Below are positions 8,385 through 17,304 of a DNA stretch of 64,000 nt, piece by piece. The stretch spans positions 248,001-312,000 of the forward strand of contig JASBTX010000042.1 in NCBI GenBank assembly GCA_030148225.1, read 5' to 3'. This DNA is from Paracoccaceae bacterium (lineage in GTDB: Bacteria; Pseudomonadota; Alphaproteobacteria; Rhodobacterales; Rhodobacteraceae). Below the pieces are notes generated by a model. That model saw only the letters and a list, made by a program, of their open reading frames with translations, was not told the DNA's origin and ran no database searches. The first letter of the stretch is position 1; the number at the start of each line of letters is the position of its first letter. Both the position numbers and the translations under genes were made by a program.

Positions 8385-8984
8385 TCAGCCCTCCCCAGCC
8401 AGATGTTTTTCAAACTGCCCGACACCGTAAGATTTGACACGGATACGGCTTTGACCGGCGGGGCGGCTCCATTCGACAATGCGGTAACGGGTGCCCGGGC
8501 GATTATGCCAAAGGGTCCGGACCGATGTCAGGTTCGGGTTTTCGCTGAGCATCGGTACAATCTGGCGTATATGCCCAAAGGGCGCGACGAAATCGGTCAG
8601 CCACATGGATGGGCCAGAATTCCAGTCCTGCGGCTCAAGCGGAACATGCTGAATTGCCAACCGGTGTTCGGCCACCCTGCTAAGCCCGCCCCAGGTGATA
8701 AAAGCCCGGGGATGTCCTCCCGAACGAAAAATTCGATACTGTCCCAGTCTCAGCGGCGGCTCGAGAACGGAAAACGCATCGGCCAGCGACCGGTTGCGAT
8801 GAAACCCTGTCAGGCTGATCAGAAAAAACATTGCCCCCAGATCGGCCAGCAGCCGTTCGGGCAGATCGAACCAGTCATCGGGAAATGGCTTGTCGCTGCG
8901 GCTCTGGCCCGGGGCCGGGTTCCGCAGGACAGCAAAATGCCGGAGTGTGGTCTCGATAAACGCGTCCTGACTTTCGGCGCGCAT
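8385..8984 (-). CDS. HlyC-type toxin-activating lysine acyltransferase
   Basis: The 199-residue product matches the HlyC/RTX-toxin acyltransferase family. HlyC transfers fatty acyl chains from acyl carrier protein to internal lysines of RTX toxins. The catalytic His is His62 in GFHRNRSL (HlyC His23 in SPLHRNW) and the catalytic Asp is Asp131 in WLTDFVAPFG (HlyC Asp92 in FIDWIAPFG); the ITWGGLS strand matches HlyC CSWANLS. There is an N-terminal extension of about 40 residues compared with HlyC. Its only close partner is the Hint protein 3 bases downstream; no RTX toxin is in view. The substrate is therefore unknown. Confidence 0.82.
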   Translation of the reverse strand: MRAESQDAFIETTLRHFAVLRNPAPGQSRSDKPFPDDWFDLPERLLADLGAMFFLISLTGFHRNRSLADAFSVLEPPLRLGQYRIFRSGGHPRAFITWGGLSRVAEHRLAIQHVPLEPQDWNSGPSMWLTDFVAPFGHIRQIVPMLSENPNLTSVRTLWHNRPGTRYRIVEWSRPAGQSRIRVKSYGVGQFEKHLAGEG

Positions 8985-9171
8985 TTCTGCCCTCGTGATC
9001 CTCTTGCTTTTCTGCTCTTGCGGCAGACTTCGCCCATGTCACACTGTTACAGACCCGTGATGGATTGTCAAAATCTTGTGATGGGTGCAGAATCTACAAC
9101 TAAGGATGGTATTCGCGTGGGAAATTCATCTATTTGGTTCTAACATTCCGGCACCGCCACCGACCGGTTTG

Positions 9172-9933
9172 TCAGGCCTCAGATTCCTGTGGAGGAGGTC
9201 GGTTGAAAGTTGCACGACCATTGTCGGTCAGTTCGAAACGCTGATCATCCTCAAACACCGCCGCCGTTAGCGGACCGCCATAGGCCGCACCCGTATCAAG
9301 ATTGATGCGGTTGCCGTAATCCGTGGCCACATCAATCGGCGTGTGGCCATGCACGATCAGCGCACCGTGATCGGCATCCGAATCATGGAATTCACGCCGT
9401 ATCCACAAGAGGTCATCCTCGGTCTGGTGTGTCAGCGCCACGCCCGGACGAATGCCCGCATGGACAAAGAATACCGGTCCCCGGCGATGCCAGAGCGGCA
9501 GGTTTTCCAGAAAATCCAGATGGGCGGCAGGCACAAGTTTGCGGGCCTCGCCATGAACCTCGGGCAGGAAGCGTTCCCAGGCGTTGGATATGCCATAGGA
9601 GGCCAGCGTCGTCGAACCGCCCAGCCGGGGGTGCAGCCAGTCCAGACCGGGCCGCAGGACGGTGTCGCGCATTGGCCGGGCACGACAAAAAAGGGCGAAC
9701 ATGCGGTCGTGATTGCCCTTGATCACGATCCAGGGCGCCCCTTTGGCAATCCCGTCAAGAAGATAGTCGATCACGGCGCGGCTCTCTGGCCCACGATCCG
9801 TCAGATCACCAAGGTGAATGACTGGCGCATCCATATCACCGTGGTGTGCGCGGTCTGCCGCGATACGCTGATGCGCGGCGCGCAACAGATCGATCTGGCC
9901 GTGAATGTCGCCAATGGCGTAGCTGCGGATCAC
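9172..9933 (-). CDS. Calcineurin-like serine/threonine protein phosphatase family
   Basis: The 253-residue enzyme has the full metallophosphoesterase motif set: GDIHG at 8-12, GDLTDRG at 42-48, GNHDR at 73-77, a FFVHAG motif near 155-160 and VHGHTP near 194-199. This set fits the PPP superfamily, closest to small bacterial phosphatases of the PrpA/ApaH-like type, hydrolysing phosphoproteins or dinucleotides with a bimetal centre. It is on the same strand as serC-serA, 74 bases beyond serA; a GC-rich imperfect hairpin without T run lies in that gap. Substrate cannot be told from sequence. Confidence 0.85.
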   Translation of the reverse strand: MIRSYAIGDIHGQIDLLRAAHQRIAADRAHHGDMDAPVIHLGDLTDRGPESRAVIDYLLDGIAKGAPWIVIKGNHDRMFALFCRARPMRDTVLRPGLDWLHPRLGGSTTLASYGISNAWERFLPEVHGEARKLVPAAHLDFLENLPLWHRRGPVFFVHAGIRPGVALTHQTEDDLLWIRREFHDSDADHGALIVHGHTPIDVATDYGNRINLDTGAAYGGPLTAAVFEDDQRFELTDNGRATFNRPPPQESEA

Positions 9934-10007
9934 CTGTTTTGTCCTGTTGCTTTCGTTCCGGGCCGGGGCCCGGGGCCAGCCTGAATTGGCCAGCCCCCGT
10001 CGCCGAT

Positions 10008-11603
10008 TCAGGATATGTCGAACCGGAGCGGACTTATCGTCTGAAAGAGGCCCGTGTCATGCAATTTGCCAATCACCTCGGCCGGTACGGGGTGGTCGAT
10101 GTACAGCAGCGCGATGGCATCGCCGCCAACCTCGTCACGGCCAAGGGTAAAGTTCGCGATATTGACACCGTTTTCACCCATTGTCTGACCCAGTGCGCCG
10201 ATAATGCCCGGCACGTCGCGATTGGTTGTATAGAGCATATGCGCGCCGATCTCGGCATCGATATTGATCCCCTTGATCTGAATGAAACGCGGCTTGCCGT
10301 CGGAAAACACCGTGCCCGCGATCGAGCGTTCGCGTTTGTCGGTTACCACGGTCAGCTTGATATAGGCATCGAAAACCCCGGATTTGCCCTGCGTCGTGCG
10401 CGAAATGGAAATGCCGCGTTCCTTGGCGATGACGGGGGCAGAGACCATGTTGAGGTCTGGATTATTGGCCTTGAGCAGCCCGGCCACCACGGCGCAGTTC
10501 AGCGCCTCGAGGTTCATATCCGCAACCAGCCCGTCATAGAGGATGTTGATCGCCTTGATCGGCTCATCCGTCATCTGGCCAACAAATGAGCCCAGATGAT
10601 CGGCCAGTGCCAGCCACGGGCCCATCACCTTGGCCTCTTCGGCGGTAACCGACGGCATGTTGAGCGAGTTCTGCACCGCGCCTGTCAGCAGGTAGTCCGA
10701 CATCTGTTCAGCCACCTGCAGGGCGACGTTTTCCTGCGCCTCGGTCGTGGCCGCGCCCAGATGCGGTGTGCAGACGACATTGGGCAGATCGAAAAGCGGA
10801 TTGTCAGTGGCCGGTTCAACGGCAAAGACGTCAAATCCCGCCCCGGCGACATGGCCGGATTTCAGGAGTTCGGCCAAGGCCTCTTCGTCCACCAGTCCAC
10901 CGCGTGCACAGTTGATGATGCGTACACCCGGTTTGGTTTTCATCAGGTTTTCGCGGCTGAGGATATTGCGGGTTGCTTCAATCAGCGGCACGTGCAGCGT
11001 GATGAAATCCGATCTGGCCAGCAATTCATCCAATTCGACCTTCTGTACGCCCAGCTGATCGGCGCGTTCATCCGAGAGAAAGGGGTCATAGGCCATCACC
11101 TTCATCTCGAGCCCGCGCGCCCGGCGGCAGACGATACCGCCGATGTTGCCCGCGCCGATGACGCCCAATGTCTTGTTGGTTAGTTCGACGCCCATGAATT
11201 TCGACTTCTCCCATTTGCCGGCATGGGTGCTGGCCGAGGCTTCGGGGATCTGGCGCGCGACGGCGAACATCATCGCAATGGCGTGTTCGGCGGTGGTGAT
11301 CATGTTGCCAAAGGGCGTGTTCATCACGATCACCCCCATTTTGGAGGCGGCGGCCTTGTCGATATTATCGGTGCCGATCCCGGCTCGGCCAATCACCCTG
11401 AGCCGGTCTGCCGAAGCCAGAAGCTTGTCGGTGACCTTGGTTGCCGAGCGGATGGCCAGACCGTCATACTGGCCGATCACCTCGCGCAGGCGATCCTTAT
11501 CCTTGCCGAGGCCGGGTTCGAAATCGACTTCGATGCCGCGATCCCGGAAGATCTGAACGGCGGTTTCCGAAAGTTTGTCGGAGACGAGCACTTTGGGTGT
11601 CAT
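10008..11603 (-). CDS. serA: D-3-phosphoglycerate dehydrogenase
   Basis: SerA oxidises 3-phosphoglycerate to 3-phosphohydroxypyruvate, the first step of serine synthesis. The 531-residue length indicates the long form with an intervening allosteric domain before the C-terminal ACT domain (starting near MLYTTNRDVPGIIG). The NAD-binding GAGNIGG is at about 150-156; the catalytic Arg/Glu/His are in INCARGGLVDE and CTPHLGAATTEAQ. The gene follows serC by 72 bases on the same strand. ACT-domain feedback by serine is typical of the family but not shown here. Confidence 0.96.
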   Translation of the reverse strand: MTPKVLVSDKLSETAVQIFRDRGIEVDFEPGLGKDKDRLREVIGQYDGLAIRSATKVTDKLLASADRLRVIGRAGIGTDNIDKAAASKMGVIVMNTPFGNMITTAEHAIAMMFAVARQIPEASASTHAGKWEKSKFMGVELTNKTLGVIGAGNIGGIVCRRARGLEMKVMAYDPFLSDERADQLGVQKVELDELLARSDFITLHVPLIEATRNILSRENLMKTKPGVRIINCARGGLVDEEALAELLKSGHVAGAGFDVFAVEPATDNPLFDLPNVVCTPHLGAATTEAQENVALQVAEQMSDYLLTGAVQNSLNMPSVTAEEAKVMGPWLALADHLGSFVGQMTDEPIKAINILYDGLVADMNLEALNCAVVAGLLKANNPDLNMVSAPVIAKERGISISRTTQGKSGVFDAYIKLTVVTDKRERSIAGTVFSDGKPRFIQIKGINIDAEIGAHMLYTTNRDVPGIIGALGQTMGENGVNIANFTLGRDEVGGDAIALLYIDHPVPAEVIGKLHDTGLFQTISPLRFDIS

Positions 11604-11675
11604 GGGTTTTGTCCTTGTCAGCGCGGTGCCTGAGGCAAGCCGCGGAATATGAGTATTTATGCAAAAGAGAAGGGA

Positions 11676-12833
11676 TCAGGCCGCGTGAGCCAGGGCCGCG
11701 ATCTCGGTCCGGTAGGCCCAGTCGATCCATGGCAGGAGTGCGCGGATATCCGACAACTCGACCGTGGCACCACACCAGATGCGCAGGCCCGGCGGTGCGT
11801 CGCGATAGGCACCGATATCATAAGCAACACCTTCAGCTTCGAGCCGTCTGGCGACGGATTTTGCAAAACCTGCGCCGTCGGTGATGCGGGTATCGGTGAA
11901 TTTCAGGCAGACCGACGTGTTCGAGCGCGTGGCCGGATCGGTGGCAAGGTGATCAATCCAGTCATGCGCGGCTACGAATTCACCGACCGCCCCGGTATTG
12001 GCATCGGCGCGTGCGATCAGCCCGTCAAGGCCGCCCTGGGCCCGGGCCCAGTCAAGCGCAAAGAGGTAATCCTCGACGCAGAGCATGGAGGGCGTGTTGA
12101 TCGTGGCACCGGTAAAGATGCCCTCGATCAGCCTGCCGCCCTTGGTCAGGCGAAAGATTTTCGGGAGCGGCCAGGCGGGTGTATATGTCTTGAGGCGTTC
12201 GACAGCGCGGGGTGACAGGATCAGGATGCCATGCGCGGCCTCGCCACCCAGTACCTTTTGCCACGAGAATGTCGTTGCATCCAGCCTGTCCCAGGGCAGA
12301 TCGGCGGCAAAGGCGGCCGATGTCGCATCGCACAGCGTCAGCCCGGCGCGGTCGGCGGGAATGGCGCTGCCGTCGGGCAGGCGTACGCCGGATGTGGTGC
12401 CATTCCAGGTGAAACAGACATCGTGATCGAAATTGATGGTGGTGAAATCGACAATCCCGCCATAGGGGGCGAGGTGTTCGGTTGCGTCGATGCGCAGTTG
12501 TTTGACCGCGTCGGTGACCCAGCCCGCGCCAAAGCTTTCCCAGGCCAGCATCTCGACAGGCCGTTCCCCGAGGAGGTTCCACATCGCCATTTCGAACGCG
12601 CCGGTGTCCGAGGCGGGCACGATGCCGATATGGAAGTCCGACGGGATGCCGAGGATCTCGCGCGTGCCCTCGATGGCGGCCTTCAGCTTATCCTTGCCGA
12701 TGGCGGCGCGGTGCGAACGGCCAAGCGCGGCATCGGCGAGTGCATCTGTTGTCCATGTGGGGGGTTTGGCGCAGGGGCCAGAAGAAAAACGCGGATTGGC
12801 CGGCCGCGTCGCCGGTTTCGTAATGCTCATCAT
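11676..12833 (-). CDS. serC: Phosphoserine aminotransferase
   Basis: SerC converts 3-phosphohydroxypyruvate and glutamate to phosphoserine, with pyridoxal phosphate. The 385-residue protein starts [15 protein letters not shown] near residues 12-26 and carries the PLP lysine in [15 protein letters not shown]. An upstream in-frame ATG at 12962 exists, but the extra 43 residues would be encoded by the structured leader; the tandem ATGs at 12833 and 12830 after GGGTAAC fit homologues better. The archaeal/alphaproteobacterial form of SerC is this ~380-residue type. Upstream of serA in an operon. Confidence 0.94.
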   Translation of the reverse strand: MMSITKPATRPANPRFSSGPCAKPPTWTTDALADAALGRSHRAAIGKDKLKAAIEGTREILGIPSDFHIGIVPASDTGAFEMAMWNLLGERPVEMLAWESFGAGWVTDAVKQLRIDATEHLAPYGGIVDFTTINFDHDVCFTWNGTTSGVRLPDGSAIPADRAGLTLCDATSAAFAADLPWDRLDATTFSWQKVLGGEAAHGILILSPRAVERLKTYTPAWPLPKIFRLTKGGRLIEGIFTGATINTPSMLCVEDYLFALDWARAQGGLDGLIARADANTGAVGEFVAAHDWIDHLATDPATRSNTSVCLKFTDTRITDGAGFAKSVARRLEAEGVAYDIGAYRDAPPGLRIWCGATVELSDIRALLPWIDWAYRTEIAALAHAA

Positions 12834-12890
12834 GTTACCCTTACAGATATGCGCCCCTCGTTGGGGAGGGGTGTCCCGCCTGCGGGGATA
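12834..12890 (-). promoter_or_regulatory. serC leader RNA motif
   Basis: On the minus strand, just before the serC start, are two GC-rich hairpins: CCCCGC/GCGGG (12875-12887) and CCCCTC/GAGGGG (12854-12871), joined by a short ACA linker and followed by ATATCTGTAAGGGTAAC and the ATG. This arrangement and sequence match what I recall of the alphaproteobacterial 'serC' conserved RNA motif. The first hairpin next to the start and ribosome site suggests control of translation or premature termination. No covariance search was run. Confidence 0.65.
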
Positions 12891-12996
12891 GAGCGGTTTG
12901 TTCCCTTTCACAACCGGATAATCTGGGGTAAGCGACGCCCGGGGTCGAAAAAACGACCTCAATCATCGTCAGCGTTCATCATCGGAAATTCCTGTC

Positions 12997-13875
12997 ATGC
13001 ATGTCGTCGTCCTTGTTTCGGATCCTGCCGGTGCGGCCCTTGATGCGGCGGCGGTCGAGGCGTTGCGCAACGCCTGGGGCGGGGGTGTGGTGACCTGGTT
13101 GAGCCCCGACCGGGCGGCGGAGTTCCCGATACGGCACCTTCCCGACAACAGAGAGGATGTCTGGAACAGCCTGCAGGCAGTGGGCATCGACATGGCCGTC
13201 GTGCCGTCAGAGGGGCGCCGGAAAAAGATGCTGCTGGCCGATATGGACAGCACGATGATCCGGCAGGAATGCATTGATGAACTGGCCGCCGAGGCCGGCT
13301 TTGGCGCGCGCGTGGCGGCGATTACGGCCCGGGCCATGAACGGAGAACTGGATTTCAACGCTGCCCTGACCGAGCGGGTGGGCCTGCTGAAAGGGCTGGA
13401 TGCCGGGGTGATTGACAGGGTCATCAGGACGCGGATCACCTATATGCCGGGCGGCGAAACCCTTCTGGCGACGATGCTGGGCAGCGGGGCCTATACGGCG
13501 CTGGTCTCGGGCGGGTTTACCGCCTTTACCGCGGTTGTGGCCGGGCGGTTGGGATTTGACGAGCACCGGGCCAACAGGCTCGAAATGTCGGACGGGTGTC
13601 TGACAGGTGAGGTTTTGCCGCCGATCCTGGGCCGGGCAGCCAAGGTTGAAGCGCTGGATGAGATCACCGCCCGGCTGGGTATCGAAGAGGCGGACGTGAT
13701 CGCGGTCGGGGACGGGGCGAATGATCTGGGCATGCTGGCGCGTGCGGGGATGGGTGTGGCGCTGCACGCCAAGCCTGCAGTCGCGGCGCAGTCCGATCTG
13801 CGGATCAACCACGGTGATCTGACGGCGCTGCTTTTCCTGCAGGGCTATAGTGTGGATGAATTCGTCCAGCCCTAA
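12997..13875 (+). CDS. serB: Phosphoserine phosphatase
   Basis: SerB hydrolyses phosphoserine to serine, completing the pathway encoded with serA and serC. The 292-residue protein has the HAD motif DMDST at about 82-86 (nucleophile Asp82), the LVSGGFTAF motif II and the VGDGANDLGML motif near 240-250. The N-terminal ~75 residues form the small ACT-like regulatory region seen in Gram-negative SerB. It diverges from serC; the 163 bases between hold both promoters and the serC leader. Confidence 0.95.
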   Translation: MHVVVLVSDPAGAALDAAAVEALRNAWGGGVVTWLSPDRAAEFPIRHLPDNREDVWNSLQAVGIDMAVVPSEGRRKKMLLADMDSTMIRQECIDELAAEAGFGARVAAITARAMNGELDFNAALTERVGLLKGLDAGVIDRVIRTRITYMPGGETLLATMLGSGAYTALVSGGFTAFTAVVAGRLGFDEHRANRLEMSDGCLTGEVLPPILGRAAKVEALDEITARLGIEEADVIAVGDGANDLGMLARAGMGVALHAKPAVAAQSDLRINHGDLTALLFLQGYSVDEFVQP

Positions 13876-13878
13876 AAT

Positions 13879-13894
13879 TTTACCAGTTGATAAA
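13879..13894. promoter_or_regulatory. RutR-like operator upstream of preT
   Basis: TTTACCAGTTGATAAA matches the E. coli RutR consensus TTGACCA-N2-TGGTCAA at 11 of 14 fixed positions, with the outer G/C changed symmetrically to T/A. It lies 50 bases upstream of preT and 4 bases after the serB stop, with an AT-rich stretch behind it. Two stronger sites of the same type are at 18646-18691. Confidence 0.5.
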
Positions 13895-13944
13895 AAAATG
13901 AAACCCGGTATCTTTTCCGAGCAAAACAACCGGGAGAGATGTCA

Positions 13945-15270
13945 ATGTCCGAAGCCACGCGCCGGGATGGGATCGTTGCCGGGCGTCTGGATCAACAGAC
14001 GCTGGCCGAAAATTTCGCAGACCTCCACCCGCCACTGGAACGCCACGAAGCGATGGTGGCCGCCGACAGGTGCTATTTCTGTTATGACGCGCCCTGTGTG
14101 ACGGCCTGTCCGACCTCGATCGACATACCGCTTTTCATTCGCCAGATTGCAACGGGCCACGAAAAATCGGCGGCACGTACCATTCTGGAGCAAAACATTC
14201 TGGGCGGGATGTGCGCGCGCGTCTGCCCGACCGAGACGCTGTGCGAAGAGGTATGCGTACGCGAAACGGCAGAGGGCAAACCGGTGCTGATCGGGCAGCT
14301 GCAGCGCTTTGCCACCGATGCGCTGATGTCCGAGACGGGACATCCTTTTGAACGGGCAGCACCGACCGGGCGCAGTATTGCGGTGATCGGGGCGGGTCCG
14401 GCGGGGCTTTCCTGTGCGCATCGGCTGGCGGTCAGGGGCCATGATGTCACGATCTATGAGGCGCGCGAAAAGGGTGGCGGGCTGAATGAATACGGTATCG
14501 CTGCCTACAAGACGGTAGATGGCTTTGCCCAGGCCGAGCTTGACTGGCTCTTATCAGTGGGCGGGATCAACATTCGCCATGGACAGGCGCTGGGCACTGA
14601 TCTGACGCTGGATGGCCTGCTGGATTCCCATGACGCCGTTTTCATCGGCGCGGGGCTGGGCGGGAACCGGTCGTTGAACGGCGCCGAAGGGCCCGAACGG
14701 AATGCAACGGATTTCATCGCCGAACTGCGTCAGGCCACCGATCTGACGGGCGTTCCCGTCGGGCGGCGGGTGGTCGTGATCGGCGGGGGCATGACGGCGG
14801 TAGATGCGGCTGTGCAGTCCCGCCTGCTGGGCGCGGAAGAGGTGACGATGGTTTATCGCCGCGACCGGGATGCAATGGGTGCCTCGGGTTTCGAGCAGGA
14901 GTTGGCGCAGACCCGCGGGGTGCGGATCATTTGCAACGCGGCACCTGCCGGTCTGCGGCGCGATGGCGATGAGGTGATTGCGACATTTGCCCATACAGTT
15001 GCCGGCAAGGACGGGCTGACCATTACCGACGATACCTTTGATATCAGGGCCGATCAGGTGCTGTCTGCCATCGGGCAGGTTCTGGACCTCGCGGCCGATC
15101 AGCTGGAGCTGGAGGGCGGCAAGATCAGGGTGGACGCGACCGGGGCCACATCAGTGCCCCGTGTCTGGGCCGGGGGCGATTGTGCCAGCGGTGGCGACGA
15201 TCTGACAGTGACAGCCGTGGCCGAAGGCCGCGATGCTGCCGAGGCGATCCATGCCTCGCTAAGCGCATAA
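13945..15270 (+). CDS. preT: NAD-dependent dihydropyrimidine dehydrogenase subunit PreT
   Basis: PreT passes electrons from NADH through flavin and Fe-S clusters to PreA for reduction of uracil and thymine, the first step of reductive pyrimidine breakdown. The 441-residue product has N-terminal Cys clusters (CYFCYDAPCVTACPTS, then GGMCARVCPTETLCEEVC) for Fe-S centres, a GAGPAG FAD site near 150, a GGGMTAVD NAD site near 275 and a C-terminal WAGGDCASGGDDLTV flavin motif. Two ATGs six bases apart follow a GGGAGAG site; the second has the better spacing. preA follows after 13 bases. Confidence 0.94.
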   Translation: MSEATRRDGIVAGRLDQQTLAENFADLHPPLERHEAMVAADRCYFCYDAPCVTACPTSIDIPLFIRQIATGHEKSAARTILEQNILGGMCARVCPTETLCEEVCVRETAEGKPVLIGQLQRFATDALMSETGHPFERAAPTGRSIAVIGAGPAGLSCAHRLAVRGHDVTIYEAREKGGGLNEYGIAAYKTVDGFAQAELDWLLSVGGINIRHGQALGTDLTLDGLLDSHDAVFIGAGLGGNRSLNGAEGPERNATDFIAELRQATDLTGVPVGRRVVVIGGGMTAVDAAVQSRLLGAEEVTMVYRRDRDAMGASGFEQELAQTRGVRIICNAAPAGLRRDGDEVIATFAHTVAGKDGLTITDDTFDIRADQVLSAIGQVLDLAADQLELEGGKIRVDATGATSVPRVWAGGDCASGGDDLTVTAVAEGRDAAEAIHASLSA

Positions 15271-15283
15271 GGGAGGAGGCGAC

Positions 15284-16588
15284 ATGGCCGACCTGACAAC
15301 GAATTTCATCGGAATTAAATCACCCAACCCGTTCTGGCTGGCCTCGGCACCTCCGACGGACAAGCAGTATAATGTCGAACGCGCGTTCGAGGCCGGATGG
15401 GGCGGCGTCGTCTGGAAGACGCTGGGCGAAGAAGGCCCGCCCATCGTCAATGTCAACGGCCCGCGCTATGGCGCGATCTGGGGGGCGGATCGGCGGCTTT
15501 TGGGATTGAACAACATCGAACTGATCACCGACCGTCCGCTCGAGGTTAATCTTCAGGAAATGAAGGCGGTCAAGCGCAAATGGCCCGACCGGGCCGTGGT
15601 GGCGTCGATCATGGTGCCCTGCGAAGAGGAGCCATGGAAAAAGATCCTTGCAGAGGTTGAAGACACCGAATGCGACGGGATCGAACTGAATTTCGGTTGT
15701 CCCCATGGCATGAGCGAACGCGGCATGGGATCGGCGGTAGGTCAGGTGCCGGAATATATCGAAATGGTCGCGCGCTGGTGCAAGAAACACACCCGCATGC
15801 CCGTGATCGTCAAGCTGACGCCGAATATCACCGATATCCGCTATCCCGCCCGTGCGGCCCGTGCCGGCGGGGCGGATGCCGTTTCGCTGATCAACACCAT
15901 CTCATCGATCACCTCGGTCAATCTGGATAATTTCAGCCCCGAGCCGTCGATTGACGGCAAGGGCAGTCATGGCGGCTATTGCGGCCCTGCGGTCAAACCC
16001 ATCGCACTGAACATGGTGGCCGAGATCGCGCGCGACCCGGAAACCGCCGGGATGCCGATTTCGGGTATTGGCGGTGTCACCACTTGGCGCGATGCGGCGG
16101 AATTCATCGCGCTGGGTGCCGGATCGGTTCAGGTCTGCACCGCGGCGATGACCTATGGCTTCAAGATCGTGCAGGAAATGATCTCGGGCCTTGGGGAATG
16201 GATGGACGAACAGGGCCACGCGACGCTGGCCGATTTTCAGGGCCGTGCCGTGCCCAATGTGACCGACTGGCAGTATCTCAACCTGAACCACATCACCAAG
16301 GCGCGTATCGACCAAGAGGCATGTATCAAATGCGGCCGCTGCTATGCCGCCTGCGAGGATACTTCGCATCAGGCAATCACGATGTCGCCCGAGCGTGTGT
16401 TCGAGGTGCAGGATGACGAATGTGTTGCCTGCAATCTTTGTGTCAATGTCTGCCCGGTCGAGGGGTGCATTACCATGGAAACGCTGGCACCCGGCGCGGT
16501 TGACAAACGCACAGGCAAAAAGGTCGATCCGGATTACGCCAACTGGACGACACATCCCAACAATCCGATGTCGACAGCCGCAGAATAG
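15284..16588 (+). CDS. preA: NAD-dependent dihydropyrimidine dehydrogenase subunit PreA
   Basis: PreA is the catalytic FMN subunit that reduces uracil/thymine to dihydro forms in the cytoplasm. The N-terminal ~330 residues are a dihydroorotate-dehydrogenase-like barrel (NPFWLASAPPTDK, ELNFGCPHGMSERGMG, GIGGVTTW). The C-terminal part holds two 4Fe-4S motifs: CIKCGRCYAACED and CVACNLCVNVCPVEGC. Length of 434 residues is normal for the bacterial subunit. It forms an operon with preT, and the genes for the next two pathway steps lie 2 kb and 3.5 kb downstream behind two RutR-type regulators. Confidence 0.95.
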   Translation: MADLTTNFIGIKSPNPFWLASAPPTDKQYNVERAFEAGWGGVVWKTLGEEGPPIVNVNGPRYGAIWGADRRLLGLNNIELITDRPLEVNLQEMKAVKRKWPDRAVVASIMVPCEEEPWKKILAEVEDTECDGIELNFGCPHGMSERGMGSAVGQVPEYIEMVARWCKKHTRMPVIVKLTPNITDIRYPARAARAGGADAVSLINTISSITSVNLDNFSPEPSIDGKGSHGGYCGPAVKPIALNMVAEIARDPETAGMPISGIGGVTTWRDAAEFIALGAGSVQVCTAAMTYGFKIVQEMISGLGEWMDEQGHATLADFQGRAVPNVTDWQYLNLNHITKARIDQEACIKCGRCYAACEDTSHQAITMSPERVFEVQDDECVACNLCVNVCPVEGCITMETLAPGAVDKRTGKKVDPDYANWTTHPNNPMSTAAE

Positions 16589-16608
16589 GCCCTGCGGCGG
16601 CGTCTGCG

Positions 16609-17304
16609 CTAGCTTCGCCTGCCGGGGCCCGGGCGGGCGAGGTGAAGATTGCTGTCGGGGCCAAGGACGAACCGGAAACAGAGGCCGATCCAGATCAGGC
16701 TGATGATCAGCCAGAGGCCACCCCAAAACCGCTCGCTGCCGCCAAATTCGGCAGCCAGCATCGCCGCGTCCGAGCCGCCGCTCTGGCGAAACGTGTCCGA
16801 GAATATATCGTATGGCACATAAAGGATCGAGGCGAGGCCGATGATGCGCAGCACCAGATCACTGATCGTGGCGGGGAGTTTCCATGCGATGCCGATCAGC
16901 ACCAGCCCGGTCACAACCGCAAAGGCGACCGAGAAACTGTCCCTGACATAAAGTGCCGCGATCACGAGGCTGATCCCGCCGCAAAAGGCCAGCAACAGCC
17001 GGTCCCAGTCGGTGCGCAGCGCCAGCGCGAAATAGACCACACCGATCAGCAGAGACCCCAGATAGCCCGCAGACGCGATGGCAAAGAAATTGCCGCCCCG
17101 CGATGTCAGCGAACCGCCCTGACGCGGATCAAGCACCAGCTCTTCGATGATCCCGCCGGTCAGGATCGTGGCCAGACCATGCGCGCCCTCGTGAAAGAAC
17201 ACGACCAGCATCCAGACCGGGGCGGCCACGGGCGTGTTCCAGAAGATGTACAAGAGCGCCGTGATCAGCAAGAGCTGCCAATGTCCGCGGCAGAACCGGA
17301 TCAT
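16609..17304 (-). CDS. M50B-like integral membrane metallopeptidase
   Basis: The 231-residue protein has about six hydrophobic segments and a zinc motif HEGAH at residues 38-42, the HExxH pattern, placed in a membrane helix as in site-2-protease relatives (peptidase M50B-like). A second conserved region is LVLDPRQGGSLTSRGG and the polar FFAIASAGYLGS helix. A PDZ domain is absent. The start overlaps the rutR stop as ATGA, so it is translated with that regulator. The link between a pyrimidine regulator and a membrane protease is unexplained; the pairing may be only transcriptional. Confidence 0.75.
   Translation of the reverse strand: MIRFCRGHWQLLLITALLYIFWNTPVAAPVWMLVVFFHEGAHGLATILTGGIIEELVLDPRQGGSLTSRGGNFFAIASAGYLGSLLIGVVYFALALRTDWDRLLLAFCGGISLVIAALYVRDSFSVAFAVVTGLVLIGIAWKLPATISDLVLRIIGLASILYVPYDIFSDTFRQSGGSDAAMLAAEFGGSERFWGGLWLIISLIWIGLCFRFVLGPDSNLHLARPGPGRRS

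Noticed and set aside
9127..9140. CATCTATTTGGTT shared with the ccr upstream region (56761-56773)
   Set aside because: A single 13-base match in AT-rich promoter DNA can occur by chance and the flanks differ.
9934..10007. GC-rich imperfect hairpin between serA and the phosphatase gene as a terminator
   Set aside because: The stem has mismatches and there is no T run; it does not clearly separate the genes.
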